Origin: Nephrocerus scutellatus
Lineage: Eukaryota > Arthropoda > Insecta > Diptera > Pipunculidae
Length of the DNA stretch: 64,000 nucleotides
Reading direction: 5' to 3'
Assembly (NCBI GenBank): GCA_947095585.1
Contig: OX352763.1
Location: 59,429,016 to 59,493,015, forward strand
Both the position numbers and the translations under genes were made by a program. This document shows, piece by piece, positions 20,452 through 31,884 of this stretch. The stretch's first letter is position 1. The number at the start of each line of letters is the position of its first letter. A model generated the notes under the pieces. That model worked only from the letters and a program-made list of their open reading frames with translations, was not told the DNA's origin and searched no databases.

Positions 20452-23138
20452 ATTTAGTTACCAAATTGTCTTTATAATTATTCACACGACCAGCGCAATG
20501 TGCTGACGTCTTATTTTGCAGTATTCTTGTTCCCACGATCAGTGCAATGTGCTGACTTATTCAGTAGCACACTTTCTTATCACACTTTTGTCATTTATTC
20601 CCACGTTCGGTGCAACCTCTGACGTGTGCATTCATATAATATTTTGTTACAAATTTTAGTCTAGCACTTTTTCATGTGAAACATCCGTTCGAGTTGTCTG
20701 GGATATGCTAGCACTGCACTCAACGAATGCATGCTTATGATAAAAAATCATAGCATATAAGCTATGAATAAAACGAAATAAATTATCATTCAATTAAAAG
20801 GTTCGTAAGAGTTTACTTTAAATCGTCGTTCATTGTTCGCATTCTTTGCATTCACTGGGTACTATAAACAAACGTTGCAAGTCTAATTGGTGATACTGGT
20901 TTATGTACCATTATCATCAACTATTGTCAAGGTATAAGAACCTTGGTCAATACTAGTAGACCCAACAACACATCTACATACAAACATTTGGTGACCCCGA
21001 CGTGATTGCAACAACGTTTATCAATTACTCCGTGAAGCATACCCTGCAGCAGCACTATGGACCAGAAGGCGGAACTGCAACGAACCACTGGATCTGGAAT
21101 CGAGCGAATCATTTCAAACTATAAGAAGGACCCCGTCACAAGGAAGACAGTCCTATACTACAAAGAACGCCTTCAAAGGCTTGAGGAGCTTTGGCAGGAC
21201 TTTGATGCAACTCATAGCGACATCAAGTCCTCCCATCCAGACCAATTGGATCATCTTTACTTTGCGAATAAATACTACGATGCCATAAAGGCTATTCGCG
21301 ATCGATACAAAGACGAATTTCAGATGAACATATCGTCCCTTCAACTAGCCGCCGCTAGAGATGTTACAGCAGAAGCAACAAAAGGGACGTTGTCACAGCA
21401 TAAATTACAAGATGACGTCTCTGCACCACAACAGACGTCAAACGAAGTCATACGCACGATCAGGCGGCAAGAGGCCTTGATGAAGTCAGTGCAGCGTGCT
21501 CTAGACAGCCTGCAGGAATCGCAAGCGACATCAAAGCTGTTTTGGGAGCTGAAAAGAGAGACGATAACAAACTTTTGGGTACAAATTGAACGCCTTCAAG
21601 ACAAAATTTGGGACATGACAGATGACCCACAAACGGCTGGCCACGACCTGCAAGGTTACATCAAAATGCAAGTTTTCGTTCAAGATGCACTTGTAAAATG
21701 TGCAGAAGAATGCGACAACTGTGCTACACCACAACAATCACAGCCATCCACAACAACGAGCAACAACACCCGATTGAACTTACCTCAAATTGTACTGCCT
21801 AAATTCGATGGAGACTATCTTAAATGGAAACAATTCCACAACTTATTTACTCAAATGGTGGACAAACAATCAATGGCAGAGTGCGAAAAGATGTGGTATC
21901 TGAAGACTAATCTGTCGGGAGAAGCAGAAAAACTTATCCGACATCTTGCTCTATCCAATGAAAATTATTCTTCCGCATGGAAGATTCTGCAAGAACGCTA
22001 TGACAATTTGAGGCTCCTAACTACAGCATTCATAAATCGACTATTGCAGCAAGCTCCAATTTCGTCAGAATCAGCTTCAGGCATAAAGGCAATTCATGAC
22101 ACCACTCAGGAATGTCTACATGGTGAAACGGTTCATTCAGAAATGAACACGTTCCCGAATTTTCGACCTGGAGTAACCCAGCTGGCAGCTTGGTCCGGCT
22201 CGGCTCAGCATAGAGATGGGGGGGGGTTTGCTGGGTCTCCAGAACGAATTTAAGTTCGCTGCCTTTGTAACGATTCACGAGAGAAAACAAAGAGAAAATG
22301 CCGCACCCCCTGCCTCACTTGGCCCACGATCACCCTCCCCGGCGATGAACGACTTTAACGACGCATGGGTATTTGTTTTAATACCCGATAGAAAAAGCAA
22401 AATTAAACGATATTCAATTAGGTTTATTAATATTGAGACAATAACATAAGGGTAAAGATTGAACTCATTACATTACTAGGAGTAGAAATGATTTACTTAA
22501 TAGGATTTACTTAATAGGAAATGTAATAGGAAGAAGAATGGTTAAATGGTGAAAACCAATATTTATATATAAAAAAAAATAGACATAGATAGAAAAATAG
22601 ATCATTAAAGCTACTTATCTTAATATGATGAGAAAGTGGTAATTAAAGTTATTCATACTTAATATACTAGGATAAGTAACGATTAAATTCATGAAAACTA
22701 ATACACTAGGAAAAGTAGCAACTAACTTTATCAAACTATGATAAGGGAAAAAGTAGTAACTAAACTTATTAATAGTGTATAATAAAATAGATAGTAATTA
22801 AATTCGTAAATTCGGTGAAAAGATTATAAATGGATTTATTAAACTAATATAATCGATAAGTGGTATCGATAGGTATTAATATTAGTTTAATGTAAAAGCA
22901 ATAGTTACTTAATAATATTATAATATATAGTAGAATGGTAGTAGTAAAATTCATTAATACTAAGATAATCTAAAAATAGTATCTATAGGTACTGATACTG
23001 ATCTAATGGAAAAAAAAGCAATATTTCATCCTATTAACACTAATATAAAATAGCAAGGTAGGTAGTTAAATTGATTAATACTAATATATGGGAAATCTTA
23101 CAAATGAACTCATTAATACAAATGTAAGCGAAAATTAG
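20452..23138 (+). repeat. Second copy of a 2.69-kb tandem duplication
   Basis: Repeats 17765-20451 at an offset of 2687 bp: BEL LTR from its position 127, primer-binding site, gag and about 1 kb of gypsy LTR. The copies differ by a few bases, a G-run length change (near 19532 versus 22216) and a small rearrangement near 22500. ATTTAGTTACC is shared at the junction. It postdates the gypsy insertion because it includes the gypsy LTR. Confidence 0.9.
21057..22123 (+). pseudogene. BEL-C gag, N-terminal half (copy 2)
   Basis: Same protein as 18370-19436 with no visible amino-acid change up to TTQECLHG. The apparent ORF runs on to 22253 through antisense LTR. This is the copy directly next to the gypsy insertion, with target duplication ATGG at 22120-22123. 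Its DUF1759 continues at 34649 on the far side. Confidence 0.9.
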
Positions 23139-24893
23139 TATCCATATGTATTGATAATCATTTAATGGAACAGTAATCGGCTCAACGCCTTACTATGGGT
23201 ACACATTATGCGTGTGACGTGGATCAGCCTCCAGTTATCGGGTCGACCGAGCTCGATGATCCTCCAACCGGTGCTATTCTAGGCAAAGAAGACAAAATGT
23301 AATAAACAAGAGAAAAAAAATTAGTATCATCTTATAAATACTATTCGTCATAATTATCGTAATGTAAACAATTAAGTTTCATTTAGCTAGGTATACAGAT
23401 ATTCAATAAGACAAGAAAAATAATTTTGTTTTTTTTTCTTTTGTTTTTTTACGCTGGCCAAAAAAAGGAAGTCTTCGTCTCCAGGATGTCCGGGGTATAC
23501 AAGATGAAGATGAGCCAAAACACTGTCCGTTCTTGTCGATGATGACATCGTCCCAATGCGGAAGTTTTGGTGGTGTCCAGGATGCATTAGTTTGGGCACA
23601 ACCTGCACTATCGTTCATCAGATTTGTGACTGGAACCTTGTTGCTCAGATAACTTCCAAGCCGCCAAGAAAAGAAAAATGTGAAGTCTGGTCGTTCCTCC
23701 GACTTTGCATTTGCAGTTTTCCAACTAAGATAATGGGATAATCGGAAAAGGACTGGACCTTTTTCTTCTCTTCTGTTGGGAATATAATGGTTCAATGCTC
23801 CTTTCAACTCTAAATTAATGTTATAGCCGCTCGCATAGATGGAATAACGCTTACAATATTTTATGTTCGCAATAAATTTCTTTTGGGTTATCGCACGTGC
23901 AAGGCATCTTTCGGATTTGCGTGGGGTCCCCAATGTGCAGATTAATTTGAAAATTCCGAGTCACTGTTAAATAATATGTTGTGTCATAACAGCACCTTTT
24001 TTGCTGCGGAAAAGTTTATTTATTAGTCTGGCGAATAAGCGAAACTTCTGATAAACTTTTAATAAACTTTTGATGAAATAGAATACATGCTATAATTTAT
24101 TAATAATCATGTTAAAATTTTGAGTGTTGCAATTTTGGGGTTTATTTATTTTGACACTGCAATAACTTTTGGGCAATTGATTCAAATACTAATCCGAGAT
24201 CACCATATACGAATTTCACGGATGGTTGCAGATTAAAATCGCAGTAAATTAATGACTACTGCAGCAAACAGATAGCCGGTCTCGAAGTAGAAGAAAATAA
24301 CACAACTCACTATGGCCGTGTTTGCTGTTCGCAGTCGTCTTTTCACAATTCCGATGACTTTGCATATCGAGGCGAGGCGTTGCTTATGGCAAAGAAATGT
24401 AAAGTCTGGGCGCTCCTCCGAGGTTGCATTTGCATTTTTCCAATTTAGGATAGTTAACCAAAAAAAATTTCCAGCGTGGGTCTGATACCGAGAAACACGA
24501 CTCGATATCGCCACTTGACATTGTAATCACTTTTTTGGCAATCGTTTTGATTGCTAATCCGAGATCACCATAAACGAATTACCGGATGGTCGCAGATTCA
24601 AAATCGCAGTCAATTAATGACTAACACTCGTATATACTAATACTCAAAAAAAATAAGGCGAAAATGGTTTTCCTCTCGCTCGTTGGTCTCCTCCATCCAC
24701 ACACTCTGCTCGGTCACCGGAAACTGAACACCACCAACCCAAACCTCGCCATGACAACCTCCTGTCAGTTCTGCCAACTTAGTGATGAGTAAAAACCCAT
24801 GTCGAGCCTATTGCGTTTACACGATGAATTTTACTTTCCAGTGAAAATCGCATTGAATAATTGGAATGACCGTCGACGAAGACGGTCGTTACA
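22124..24893 (-). repeat. Gypsy 3' LTR (2770 bp)
   Basis: Near-identical to 31905-34648. Compared with that copy it has about 39 extra bases with a G run at 22216-22255 and a short rearrangement near 22500. In the sense direction it has two short ORFs (23933-23403, 24514-24233). These share a W-K-x-A-N-A-x-SEERPDFTF motif, so part of the LTR is internally duplicated. A second internal duplication pairs about 24165-24255 with 24528-24625. Function of the ORFs is unknown; they may be chance frames in repeated DNA. Confidence 0.9.
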
Positions 24894-25049
24894 AATCGTG
24901 GGGCTGTCCCACACCAGAGAGGAGAGGTCTCAAGCCGGGCCTAACACTTACTGGGAGCGGTTCCTAGCGTATGCTTTAACTACGAAGGAATCGTCTCCTG
25001 CTACGACCGGACGAATGAGGTGAAACGAACCATCGCCAAGGTGGGTTAG

Positions 25050-26597
25050 TTAAGTGCGGATATCCTTAACATGGTAGGTACCCAACACCTTACCCTCCAG
25101 ACTTCTGATACGATAGGCCACGTTACCAACCTTGCCATCGATGATAGCTGGAACGAATTTGGCTGATAATTTGGCCGAGAACTTATTCGCAGCGTTACTT
25201 TGGACAAACGATCTAACGAAGACGGGTTGGTTCAGACTAAAATGTCGATGTCTACTTCGTAAGTTATACGGCTGCGCCGATTTTTCATGAGCAACCCGGA
25301 GGTAATGCCCAACCTTATGTTTGACTAAGCTGAGGCGATTTGTTTTAGCCAGTGTAAACACTTCATTGGAATCGTCTGATACACCTAGTAAGCTCCTTAA
25401 CGCGTATTCTGACCCATGTAGGGACATGTGCTGGCCGAACACGAGATAATGGGGAGAATAGTGCACAGTATCATGTACGCAATTGCGTAGAGCTGCGGCT
25501 AACTCAGGCAGACATCCGTCCCACTCAGTGTGTTCGTGATCATTGATATAGGAGCGGATTGCCGAAAGCAGTGTGCGGTTGACTCGCTCCGAGGCGTTGC
25601 TCTGGGGGGAGTGAACGGGTGTGCGGACATGACGGACTCCATATTTTGTCAACAGATCCCTAAACAGGAGGGAAGTAAACTGCCGACCATTGTCGGAAAT
25701 TACTACTTCCGGAACAGAAAACATCAAGAACACCTCGTTTTCCAAAAAGGCGCACATCAGGGGAGCCGTGGCTTCTCGTAAGGCTTTGATAATAACAAAC
25801 TTGGAAAAGTGGTCAAGAACTATGACGATGTATGCATTTCCCCTTTTGGAGCGGGGATACGGACCCAGAAAATCGATGAAAAGCTTCTGAAAGGGACGCG
25901 TAGACACCACAGGAGCCCCCATGGCTGGTCGGGTTGAATAATTTACCGCCTTATTCATCTTACACTTAGGGCAGCTGGCAACAAATTCCTTCACTTGACT
26001 CAACATGCGGGGCCAAAAAAAGTGTCGTTGTAGCCTTTCGAGTGTTTTGCTTCTGCCTAAATGTGCTGAGGTGGGTGGATTATGGGCTAGTTCAATCAGG
26101 TTGCTAGTCATGGACTGGGGCACAACTAATTTAAAAACTGGGATGTCCGAGTCAAGGTACCGTAACCCATATGCCGGGGCGATGAGAATTTTGTTGTCCC
26201 GAATTGTAAAGTTGTGAGTACAGTCCTTCATTTGTTGTATTTTGGCGATCTGGGCCACATACTCAGGTTCCTGAAAAGACGGAGAATTAAGATCAATATG
26301 TAACACCGGTGTCGACAAGCTGGAGATAGTTAAGGAATCGGAAACATCTGCATGTTCAACAGAACCTATCAGTCGACCTTCATGTGGCGTATCCGAATCG
26401 TTAGGACTAACACCATGGGCAGGGCTGTCTTCGCCAAAAGCTCGAGATAGCGTATCCGGTACAACATTGACTGATCCTTTTCGATATCCAATTTGAAAGT
26501 CAAATGCCTGAAGCTTTAGACTCCATCGTGCAAGCCGCCCAGACAGATCCTTTCGTGTCATTAGCCAGCGCAAACTGGAGTGATCCGTGTAGATCAC
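25050..26597 (-). CDS. Gypsy RNase H end and integrase (pol 3' part)
   Basis: 515 residues in the frame after the RNase H frameshift. It starts with the last RNase H blocks (YTDHSSLRWLM, SGRLARWSLKLQAFDF). The integrase zinc domain has H172, H179, C209 and C212. The DDE core is complete: D242 in KLFIDFLGP, D302 in VISDNGRQF and E337 in SPQSNASERVNR, with a spacing of 35 between the last two. The C-terminal part has NQPVFVRSF and VGNVAYRIRSLEGKVLGTYH, the usual GPY/F-like DNA-binding end. It would insert the cDNA into chromosomes. It is not in frame with gag-pol upstream. No in-frame stops. Confidence 0.9.
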   Translation of the reverse strand: MIYTDHSSLRWLMTRKDLSGRLARWSLKLQAFDFQIGYRKGSVNVVPDTLSRAFGEDSPAHGVSPNDSDTPHEGRLIGSVEHADVSDSLTISSLSTPVLHIDLNSPSFQEPEYVAQIAKIQQMKDCTHNFTIRDNKILIAPAYGLRYLDSDIPVFKLVVPQSMTSNLIELAHNPPTSAHLGRSKTLERLQRHFFWPRMLSQVKEFVASCPKCKMNKAVNYSTRPAMGAPVVSTRPFQKLFIDFLGPYPRSKRGNAYIVIVLDHFSKFVIIKALREATAPLMCAFLENEVFLMFSVPEVVISDNGRQFTSLLFRDLLTKYGVRHVRTPVHSPQSNASERVNRTLLSAIRSYINDHEHTEWDGCLPELAAALRNCVHDTVHYSPHYLVFGQHMSLHGSEYALRSLLGVSDDSNEVFTLAKTNRLSLVKHKVGHYLRVAHEKSAQPYNLRSRHRHFSLNQPVFVRSFVQSNAANKFSAKLSAKFVPAIIDGKVGNVAYRIRSLEGKVLGTYHVKDIRT

Positions 26598-26611
26598 GAA
26601 GGTATAACCCT

Positions 26612-29600
26612 CTATATAGGGCCTGAATTTTTGTACACTAAGTACCGCGGCGTGAACTCCAATTCCGTCACGGAATAGTTCCGTTGGGCCGCATTGAGCT
26701 TGTGGGAGATAAACTCAATGGGCCTTTCGTTACCTTCGTCGTCAGTCTGAAAAAGAACGCTGTCCACACCGACTGTACTAGCATCGCACTGTATGAAAAA
26801 GGGCTTATTGTAATCCGGGTTAGCCAATACGGGGGCAGACGATAACGCATTCTTCAGAGCGTTGAAAGAAACATCTGCGGCCGCTGACCATTTTGACTTC
26901 GTCTTGCCGGTAAGGTCGGTGAGCGGGGCAGCCAAAGCAGCAAAGTTGCTTATGAAGCGGCGATACCAACCACACATTCCCAGGAAGCGCCTGATTTGTT
27001 TGGTGGTCGTAGGGGTAGGGAACTCCAATATGGCTCTACACTTCTCTGGGTTGGTACGGAGGCACCCATCGCCGACGACATACCCTAGGTAATCTACTTC
27101 CCGCAACACGAATTTGCTCTTGGCCAAATTAATGGTCAGACCAGCGATTTTCAGGAGGCGGGCTACCTCCCTCAACAACCCAAAATGCTCATCAAGCGTA
27201 GCAGAGGTGACCAGGAGGTCGTCGAGGTACACAAAAACCTTATCATGTAACGAATGGGGTATAACCTGGTGCATAAGGCGGCAAAGGGTCTGTGGTGCAT
27301 TGCATAAGCCAAAAGGCATAACGGGGAACTGGTACAAGGGCCGGCCAGGAACCGTAAATGCAGTCTTATCCCGGGAGGACGGGTCGAGTGGTATCTGCCA
27401 AAAGGCGTCCTTTAAATCAATGGCCGTAATAACTCTAGTTTGGTCCAAACGACCCAACAATCCACTGATAAGAGGCAATGGATAAGCATCCTTGGTGGTA
27501 ACCCTGTTCAGTTCCCTGGCATCCAAGCACAGGCGGACTTTGCCATTGCCCTTCCGAACCAGCGTAACCGGTGAGCACCAGGGACTCCGCGATTCCTCGA
27601 TAACCCCCAAAGACAACATTCGATCCAACTCGCCGTACATCAATCCTTGTATGGCGGGGGAGACGGAGTAAAACCGCTGTTTAACCGGCTTAGCCGACCC
27701 AACGTCTATGGAATGTGTTATAAACGACGTTCGTCCCAAGCCTACTTTGTCACTGGCCGGAAAGAGTTCTTTAATAATGTTCAGTTCCTGTTGATCACTA
27801 CCCGTGAGAACATGATATTTAGGCGTAGTGGGGTGCTCTAGAAAGTCGTCTGAGATATTCAAGGAACAGAGTTTCGGAACTATCCTAAACCGGTTCCAAA
27901 AGTCTATCCCTAGGTAAAGCGGTTGTTCCAAGGATGGGACTAGGTAAAGTGTAAATCTATGGGTGACCCCGTTAAAGCTAACCATCGCCTCGATATAACC
28001 ATGTACACGCTGAGACTGACCACTCGCTGTGCGAATCGGCATAGGAAAATTGTGCACATTCACAAAAGGGTTCGCCAGTAATTTCTCAGACCCGCGTCCC
28101 AATACGCTGATAGTGGCCCCACTGTCTAAAAGGCCTCTGTACGGGATGTTATTGACTAAGACGTTCGCGTATGGCCGATTATCGCCATCTTCTGGAGCCA
28201 CCACCGAGGAGATAATGTCGGATCGCATTTTCTTTCGTTGGTCCCAGTATTTTTGATATCGCCGTAATCTAGTAGACTGCTTGGACAACATAGAGTTGCT
28301 GCTGGGCGATGTGGCTGCCGGTGGTACCCAATTCCCAGTTCTCCGAGAACCACCTTGCTGGTTTTCCGCACATCTCTGACACCGAGGAGTAATAGTGTCC
28401 TTTTGACCACATCGATAGCAGAAGATACCAGTTGGTGCTATAGGGCAATTCATGAAGGTATGTCCCATGTTCGAACAGTTGAAACAAATTCGGTAGTTAG
28501 CCGGTACGGTAAATGGGGTTTTATGGTTGTCGGAGCATCTGGTTCCATTCTGTCGCGGAGTAGACATCGGAAACTTGGGGGTCGTCTGCAAGGCTGATAG
28601 GGGGCGTCCGATGGTCGCATCGGTTATAGAGGCACCCCCGAATGGCAACCCCATCTCTATCGCTTCATACGAGTCCTTGGAGAGTTCATTGATGCTCCGT
28701 CGGGGGTACAAGGCCGATTCGGGTGGGACTTTAACGCGTTTTAACACATCCTCCCAAGCTGTGCAGCTCTTGATCAGCTCGTTAATATTGCTAAACTGGC
28801 GATCAGTAAGGTGAAACTGCAAAGCGGGCTTCATATTTGCGATTAATAGCTGTAGGAATTCCTCATCGGTATACGGCGTAGGGGATTGAAGTGTTAGACC
28901 CCACAAGTGGTGATAGAATTCCATAAAACTCTCATTAGGGTGCTGTTTCCGAGCCTCAATTGTCTTTCGTATTTCGAGCGAAGTTCTCCGGTCTCGAAAT
29001 CTTTCTATGAAGTCAGTCTTAAACTCATTCCATGAGGCCATGGGATGATGCCTTCGATATATCCAGTACCACTGGAGGGCGACATCCCTCAACACTGTAC
29101 TCATTTCCATCAATAGCATCTCCGAGGACAAGTTCATAGTGGATGCTACAGTTTCCAACTGGAAGAAAAACATGTCGACGGTAATCCCCGACGAATGACC
29201 GTTGTACATTATACCACTGCGAGATATCTGCCGATGACCATATCCAGCCGTAACTGAGGAAGATAGGTTCGTTTGTCCACCCATAGGATGATGATCATTC
29301 CTTGGAGTGGCCAAATCAACCATGCTGTTGTGCTGAAATCCTCGCGACTGATTCCAAAGGGATTGATGGGCGGCGCCAGGTACACCACCAGGAGCCGAAT
29401 GGCTGGGGTTAGTAGTGACTACCAAAGGTGTCGTGGACATGTTCGGCTGGGGCTTGGGGAGGGCACCGCTTGTAACATGTGTATGGGGAACTACTAAGGA
29501 TTTTCCGTTCAAAGAGTTTGGATTTAAAGCCGGCGGCTGCCGGTCAATTAATAGTGGAGCCTGGGGATTAGTGGACGTATTCCAAGACCCGAAACTACCT

Positions 29601-30292
29601 TTCTGACCTGAGGAACATTCAACCTGGGCTCGCAGGTCGTCCTGTTGACTATTTAGAGCATGGATTTGCTCCGTTAATAAACGCAGTTGCGCCATCACGG
29701 CTGTCAAGAGAGGGTTAGATTCCGTCGAAGGATGTGTATTCTCAGTTTGAGGTTCTACACTTAGCGATTTAGCTGGCACGGAAATACCCTCAGGGACAAT
29801 CGGTGGGTCTGTCTGAATGGCCGAACTCCCCGGGATATCAACGTTCTTTGCTGTATCAACCGAGTTATTTAAATCATTCGGATTAAGTAAATATCCCTCT
29901 GAGGACTCCATTAACTGAGCGCAAGATTTCAACAAGTTATTCGCGGCGTCCCGATACGTAGCGGATTGAGCCGCACGTTCCAGGCGACTACGTACATGAC
30001 TCAAGCGAGATGTAACTTGTTGCGCTTGAGAACTTTGTTGGTCCTCGTGCGTAGCTTGAATGGTAGCAATCTTATCTTGCCATTGCATGAGCTTAGCGCG
30101 ACATGCCTCTATTTCCGCGTTCGGATTCCGTGCCGCGCGTTTATGCATCCGCTTGGGAGCATCAACAGAGCCAGCATTTTCAGCCTCGATTTGTTGCTGC
30201 AAAATCCGAAGAGAATCGTCCGATCCGGACAGGAGTCCTCGAACCTCAAACTCTATTTCGATTTCCTCCGGGGTCAAGGCGGTGACATCCAT
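26612..30292 (-). CDS. Gypsy Gag-protease-RT-RNaseH polyprotein, frameshifted near its end
   Basis: 1226 residues from the ATG at 30292 (MDVTALTPEEIEIEF). Residues 1-240 are coiled-coil and linker. The gag core is about 360-560 (SSGITVDMFFFQLETVAS, MASWNEFKTDFIERF). A CX2CX4HX4C knuckle (CFNCSNMGHTFMNC) is near residue 600, with a second cysteine cluster behind it. The protease site GLLDSGATISVLG is near 719. RT spans about 840-1150 with DAFWQIPL and catalytic VYLDDLLV near 1020. RNase H begins FFIQCDAST near 1165. After SVTELEF the frame is lost (about position 26655) and a stop follows at 26612. Gag and pol share one frame with no stop between. Confidence 0.93.
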   Translation of the reverse strand: MDVTALTPEEIEIEFEVRGLLSGSDDSLRILQQQIEAENAGSVDAPKRMHKRAARNPNAEIEACRAKLMQWQDKIATIQATHEDQQSSQAQQVTSRLSHVRSRLERAAQSATYRDAANNLLKSCAQLMESSEGYLLNPNDLNNSVDTAKNVDIPGSSAIQTDPPIVPEGISVPAKSLSVEPQTENTHPSTESNPLLTAVMAQLRLLTEQIHALNSQQDDLRAQVECSSGQKGSFGSWNTSTNPQAPLLIDRQPPALNPNSLNGKSLVVPHTHVTSGALPKPQPNMSTTPLVVTTNPSHSAPGGVPGAAHQSLWNQSRGFQHNSMVDLATPRNDHHPMGGQTNLSSSVTAGYGHRQISRSGIMYNGHSSGITVDMFFFQLETVASTMNLSSEMLLMEMSTVLRDVALQWYWIYRRHHPMASWNEFKTDFIERFRDRRTSLEIRKTIEARKQHPNESFMEFYHHLWGLTLQSPTPYTDEEFLQLLIANMKPALQFHLTDRQFSNINELIKSCTAWEDVLKRVKVPPESALYPRRSINELSKDSYEAIEMGLPFGGASITDATIGRPLSALQTTPKFPMSTPRQNGTRCSDNHKTPFTVPANYRICFNCSNMGHTFMNCPIAPTGIFCYRCGQKDTITPRCQRCAENQQGGSRRTGNWVPPAATSPSSNSMLSKQSTRLRRYQKYWDQRKKMRSDIISSVVAPEDGDNRPYANVLVNNIPYRGLLDSGATISVLGRGSEKLLANPFVNVHNFPMPIRTASGQSQRVHGYIEAMVSFNGVTHRFTLYLVPSLEQPLYLGIDFWNRFRIVPKLCSLNISDDFLEHPTTPKYHVLTGSDQQELNIIKELFPASDKVGLGRTSFITHSIDVGSAKPVKQRFYSVSPAIQGLMYGELDRMLSLGVIEESRSPWCSPVTLVRKGNGKVRLCLDARELNRVTTKDAYPLPLISGLLGRLDQTRVITAIDLKDAFWQIPLDPSSRDKTAFTVPGRPLYQFPVMPFGLCNAPQTLCRLMHQVIPHSLHDKVFVYLDDLLVTSATLDEHFGLLREVARLLKIAGLTINLAKSKFVLREVDYLGYVVGDGCLRTNPEKCRAILEFPTPTTTKQIRRFLGMCGWYRRFISNFAALAAPLTDLTGKTKSKWSAAADVSFNALKNALSSAPVLANPDYNKPFFIQCDASTVGVDSVLFQTDDEGNERPIEFISHKLNAAQRNYSVTELEFTPRYLVYKNSGPI

Positions 30293-30576
30293 TTCGGATG
30301 TATGCTAAGTCCCACAAAGACAGCAGTGCACGAAAACAAACAAAATGTTTCCAATGTCGAACCGACACTGAACAATTCTGAATCAGGTATTAAAAGACTT
30401 CCTGCCCTTACGATTAATATATAGATTATATGAAAGTATATGGTGGATCTGGTCCCAAAAAGTTAAGAGTAAGCAAAAACTTACCGGTAACAGTAGGATG
30501 CCCGGGTCAAGCAAAAATAATTCAAGTTGATTTGAGAGTATACGAGGTATGATTTTCGGGGAGGCGATCACGGAGC

Positions 30577-31377
30577 GTGCAGGTGTGTGTGTGCAGCGTT
30601 CTTTTTCAGACTGACGACGAAGGTAACGAAAGGCCCATTGAGTTTATCTCCCACAAGCTCAATGCGGCCCAACGGAACTATTCCCAGGTTGAATGTTCCT
30701 CAGGTCAGAAAGGTAGTTTCGGGTCTTGGAATACGTCCACTAATCCCCAGGCTCCACTATTAATTGACCGGCAGCCGCCGGCTTTAAATCCAAACTCTTT
30801 GAACGGAAAATCCTTAGTAGTTCCCCATACACATGTTACAAGCGGCGCCCTCCACAAGCCCCAGCCGAACATGTCCACGACACCTTTGGTAGTCACTACT
30901 AACCCCAGCCATTCGGCTCCTGGTGGTGTACCTGGCGCCGCCCATCAATCCCTTTGGAATCAGTCGCGAGGATTTCAGCACAACAGCATGGTTGATTTGG
31001 CCACTCCAAGGAATGATCATCATCCTATGGGTGGACAAACGAACCTATCTTCCTCAGTTACGGCTGGATATGGTCATCGGCAGATATCTCGCAGTGGTAT
31101 AATGTACAACGGTCATTCGTCGGGGATTACCGTCGACATGTTTTTCTTCCAGTTGGAAACTGTAGCATCCACTATGAACTTGTCCTCGGAGATGCTATTG
31201 ATGGAAATGAGTACAGTGTTGAGGGATGTCGCCCTCCAGTGGTACTGGATATATCGAAGGCATCATCCCATGGCCTCATGGAATGAGTTTAAGACTGACT
31301 TCATAGAAATATTTCGAGACCGGAGAACTGGTTTTAGGCACCAGTCCGAAAGGGCGTGGGTGTGTGTGTGCGGCTAA
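30577..31377 (+). pseudogene. Inverted RNase H-gag fragment inside the gypsy leader
   Basis: A 266-codon plus-strand frame that looks like a gene but is a fusion. 30593-30683 matches RNase H (26672-26762, SVLFQTDDEGNERPIEF) and 30684-31329 matches gag (28983-29627, SSGQKGSFGSW to KTDFIEIFRDRRT). The order is the reverse of that in the element (RNase H first). It is bounded by GTGTGTGTGTGC-type runs at about 30583-30594 and 31361-31372. It has no zinc knuckle, protease or RT. The gag part forms a 645-bp inverted repeat with the real gag, with a 1056-bp loop. Confidence 0.85.
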
Positions 31378-31884
31378 ATGAGAAAAACAGATTATTAGTA
31401 ATGATAAGTAAAAAAAAAAAAATATAGTCGGGTCGACGACCACCAGCCAGTCAACATTTAAATAATGGATTAGGCTCAGTGTCGAGGACAAAACAAAATG
31501 CAAGGCCCAGTACAAGTTAGACGCCACATAGATGATCAAACACCGATGTGGACAAATCTTGTGGCTAACCATAACTGAACGTGGGCCAAACAGTTGTGCC
31601 GATCCGCCTTCATTCGATTTAGAATCCATAGTCAAACTTCCGTGTTATGGAAATTTCCGGCGATTGAAGGGGCATCGTCACCTGAAAAAGGACAAAAATT
31701 GTAAATTAATCATCAAACAATTAGAAGGAAGAATTAAATTAGAAACGCGTTCGAGCTTTTGCAATTCAACCGGCTACACCGAGATAGGCAAACCGCCGAA
31801 CCCGCAGAGACAAAAAAAAAATGCCAATGGATTGAAGCTACAAGATATACTAAAACGATCAAAAAAAATGCCGATTATAGAAGG

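Noticed and set aside
24233..24514. Env-like gene of the gypsy element
   Set aside because: The ORF lies inside the LTR, is only 93 codons, and has no signal peptide, furin-type site or membrane anchor pattern I can see; no ORF lies between integrase and the LTR.
30577..31377. A 266-codon plus-strand ORF as a real gag gene
   Set aside because: It is a fusion of RNase H and gag pieces in the wrong order, lies antisense in the gypsy leader, and lacks the rest of gag; treated as an inverted fragment.
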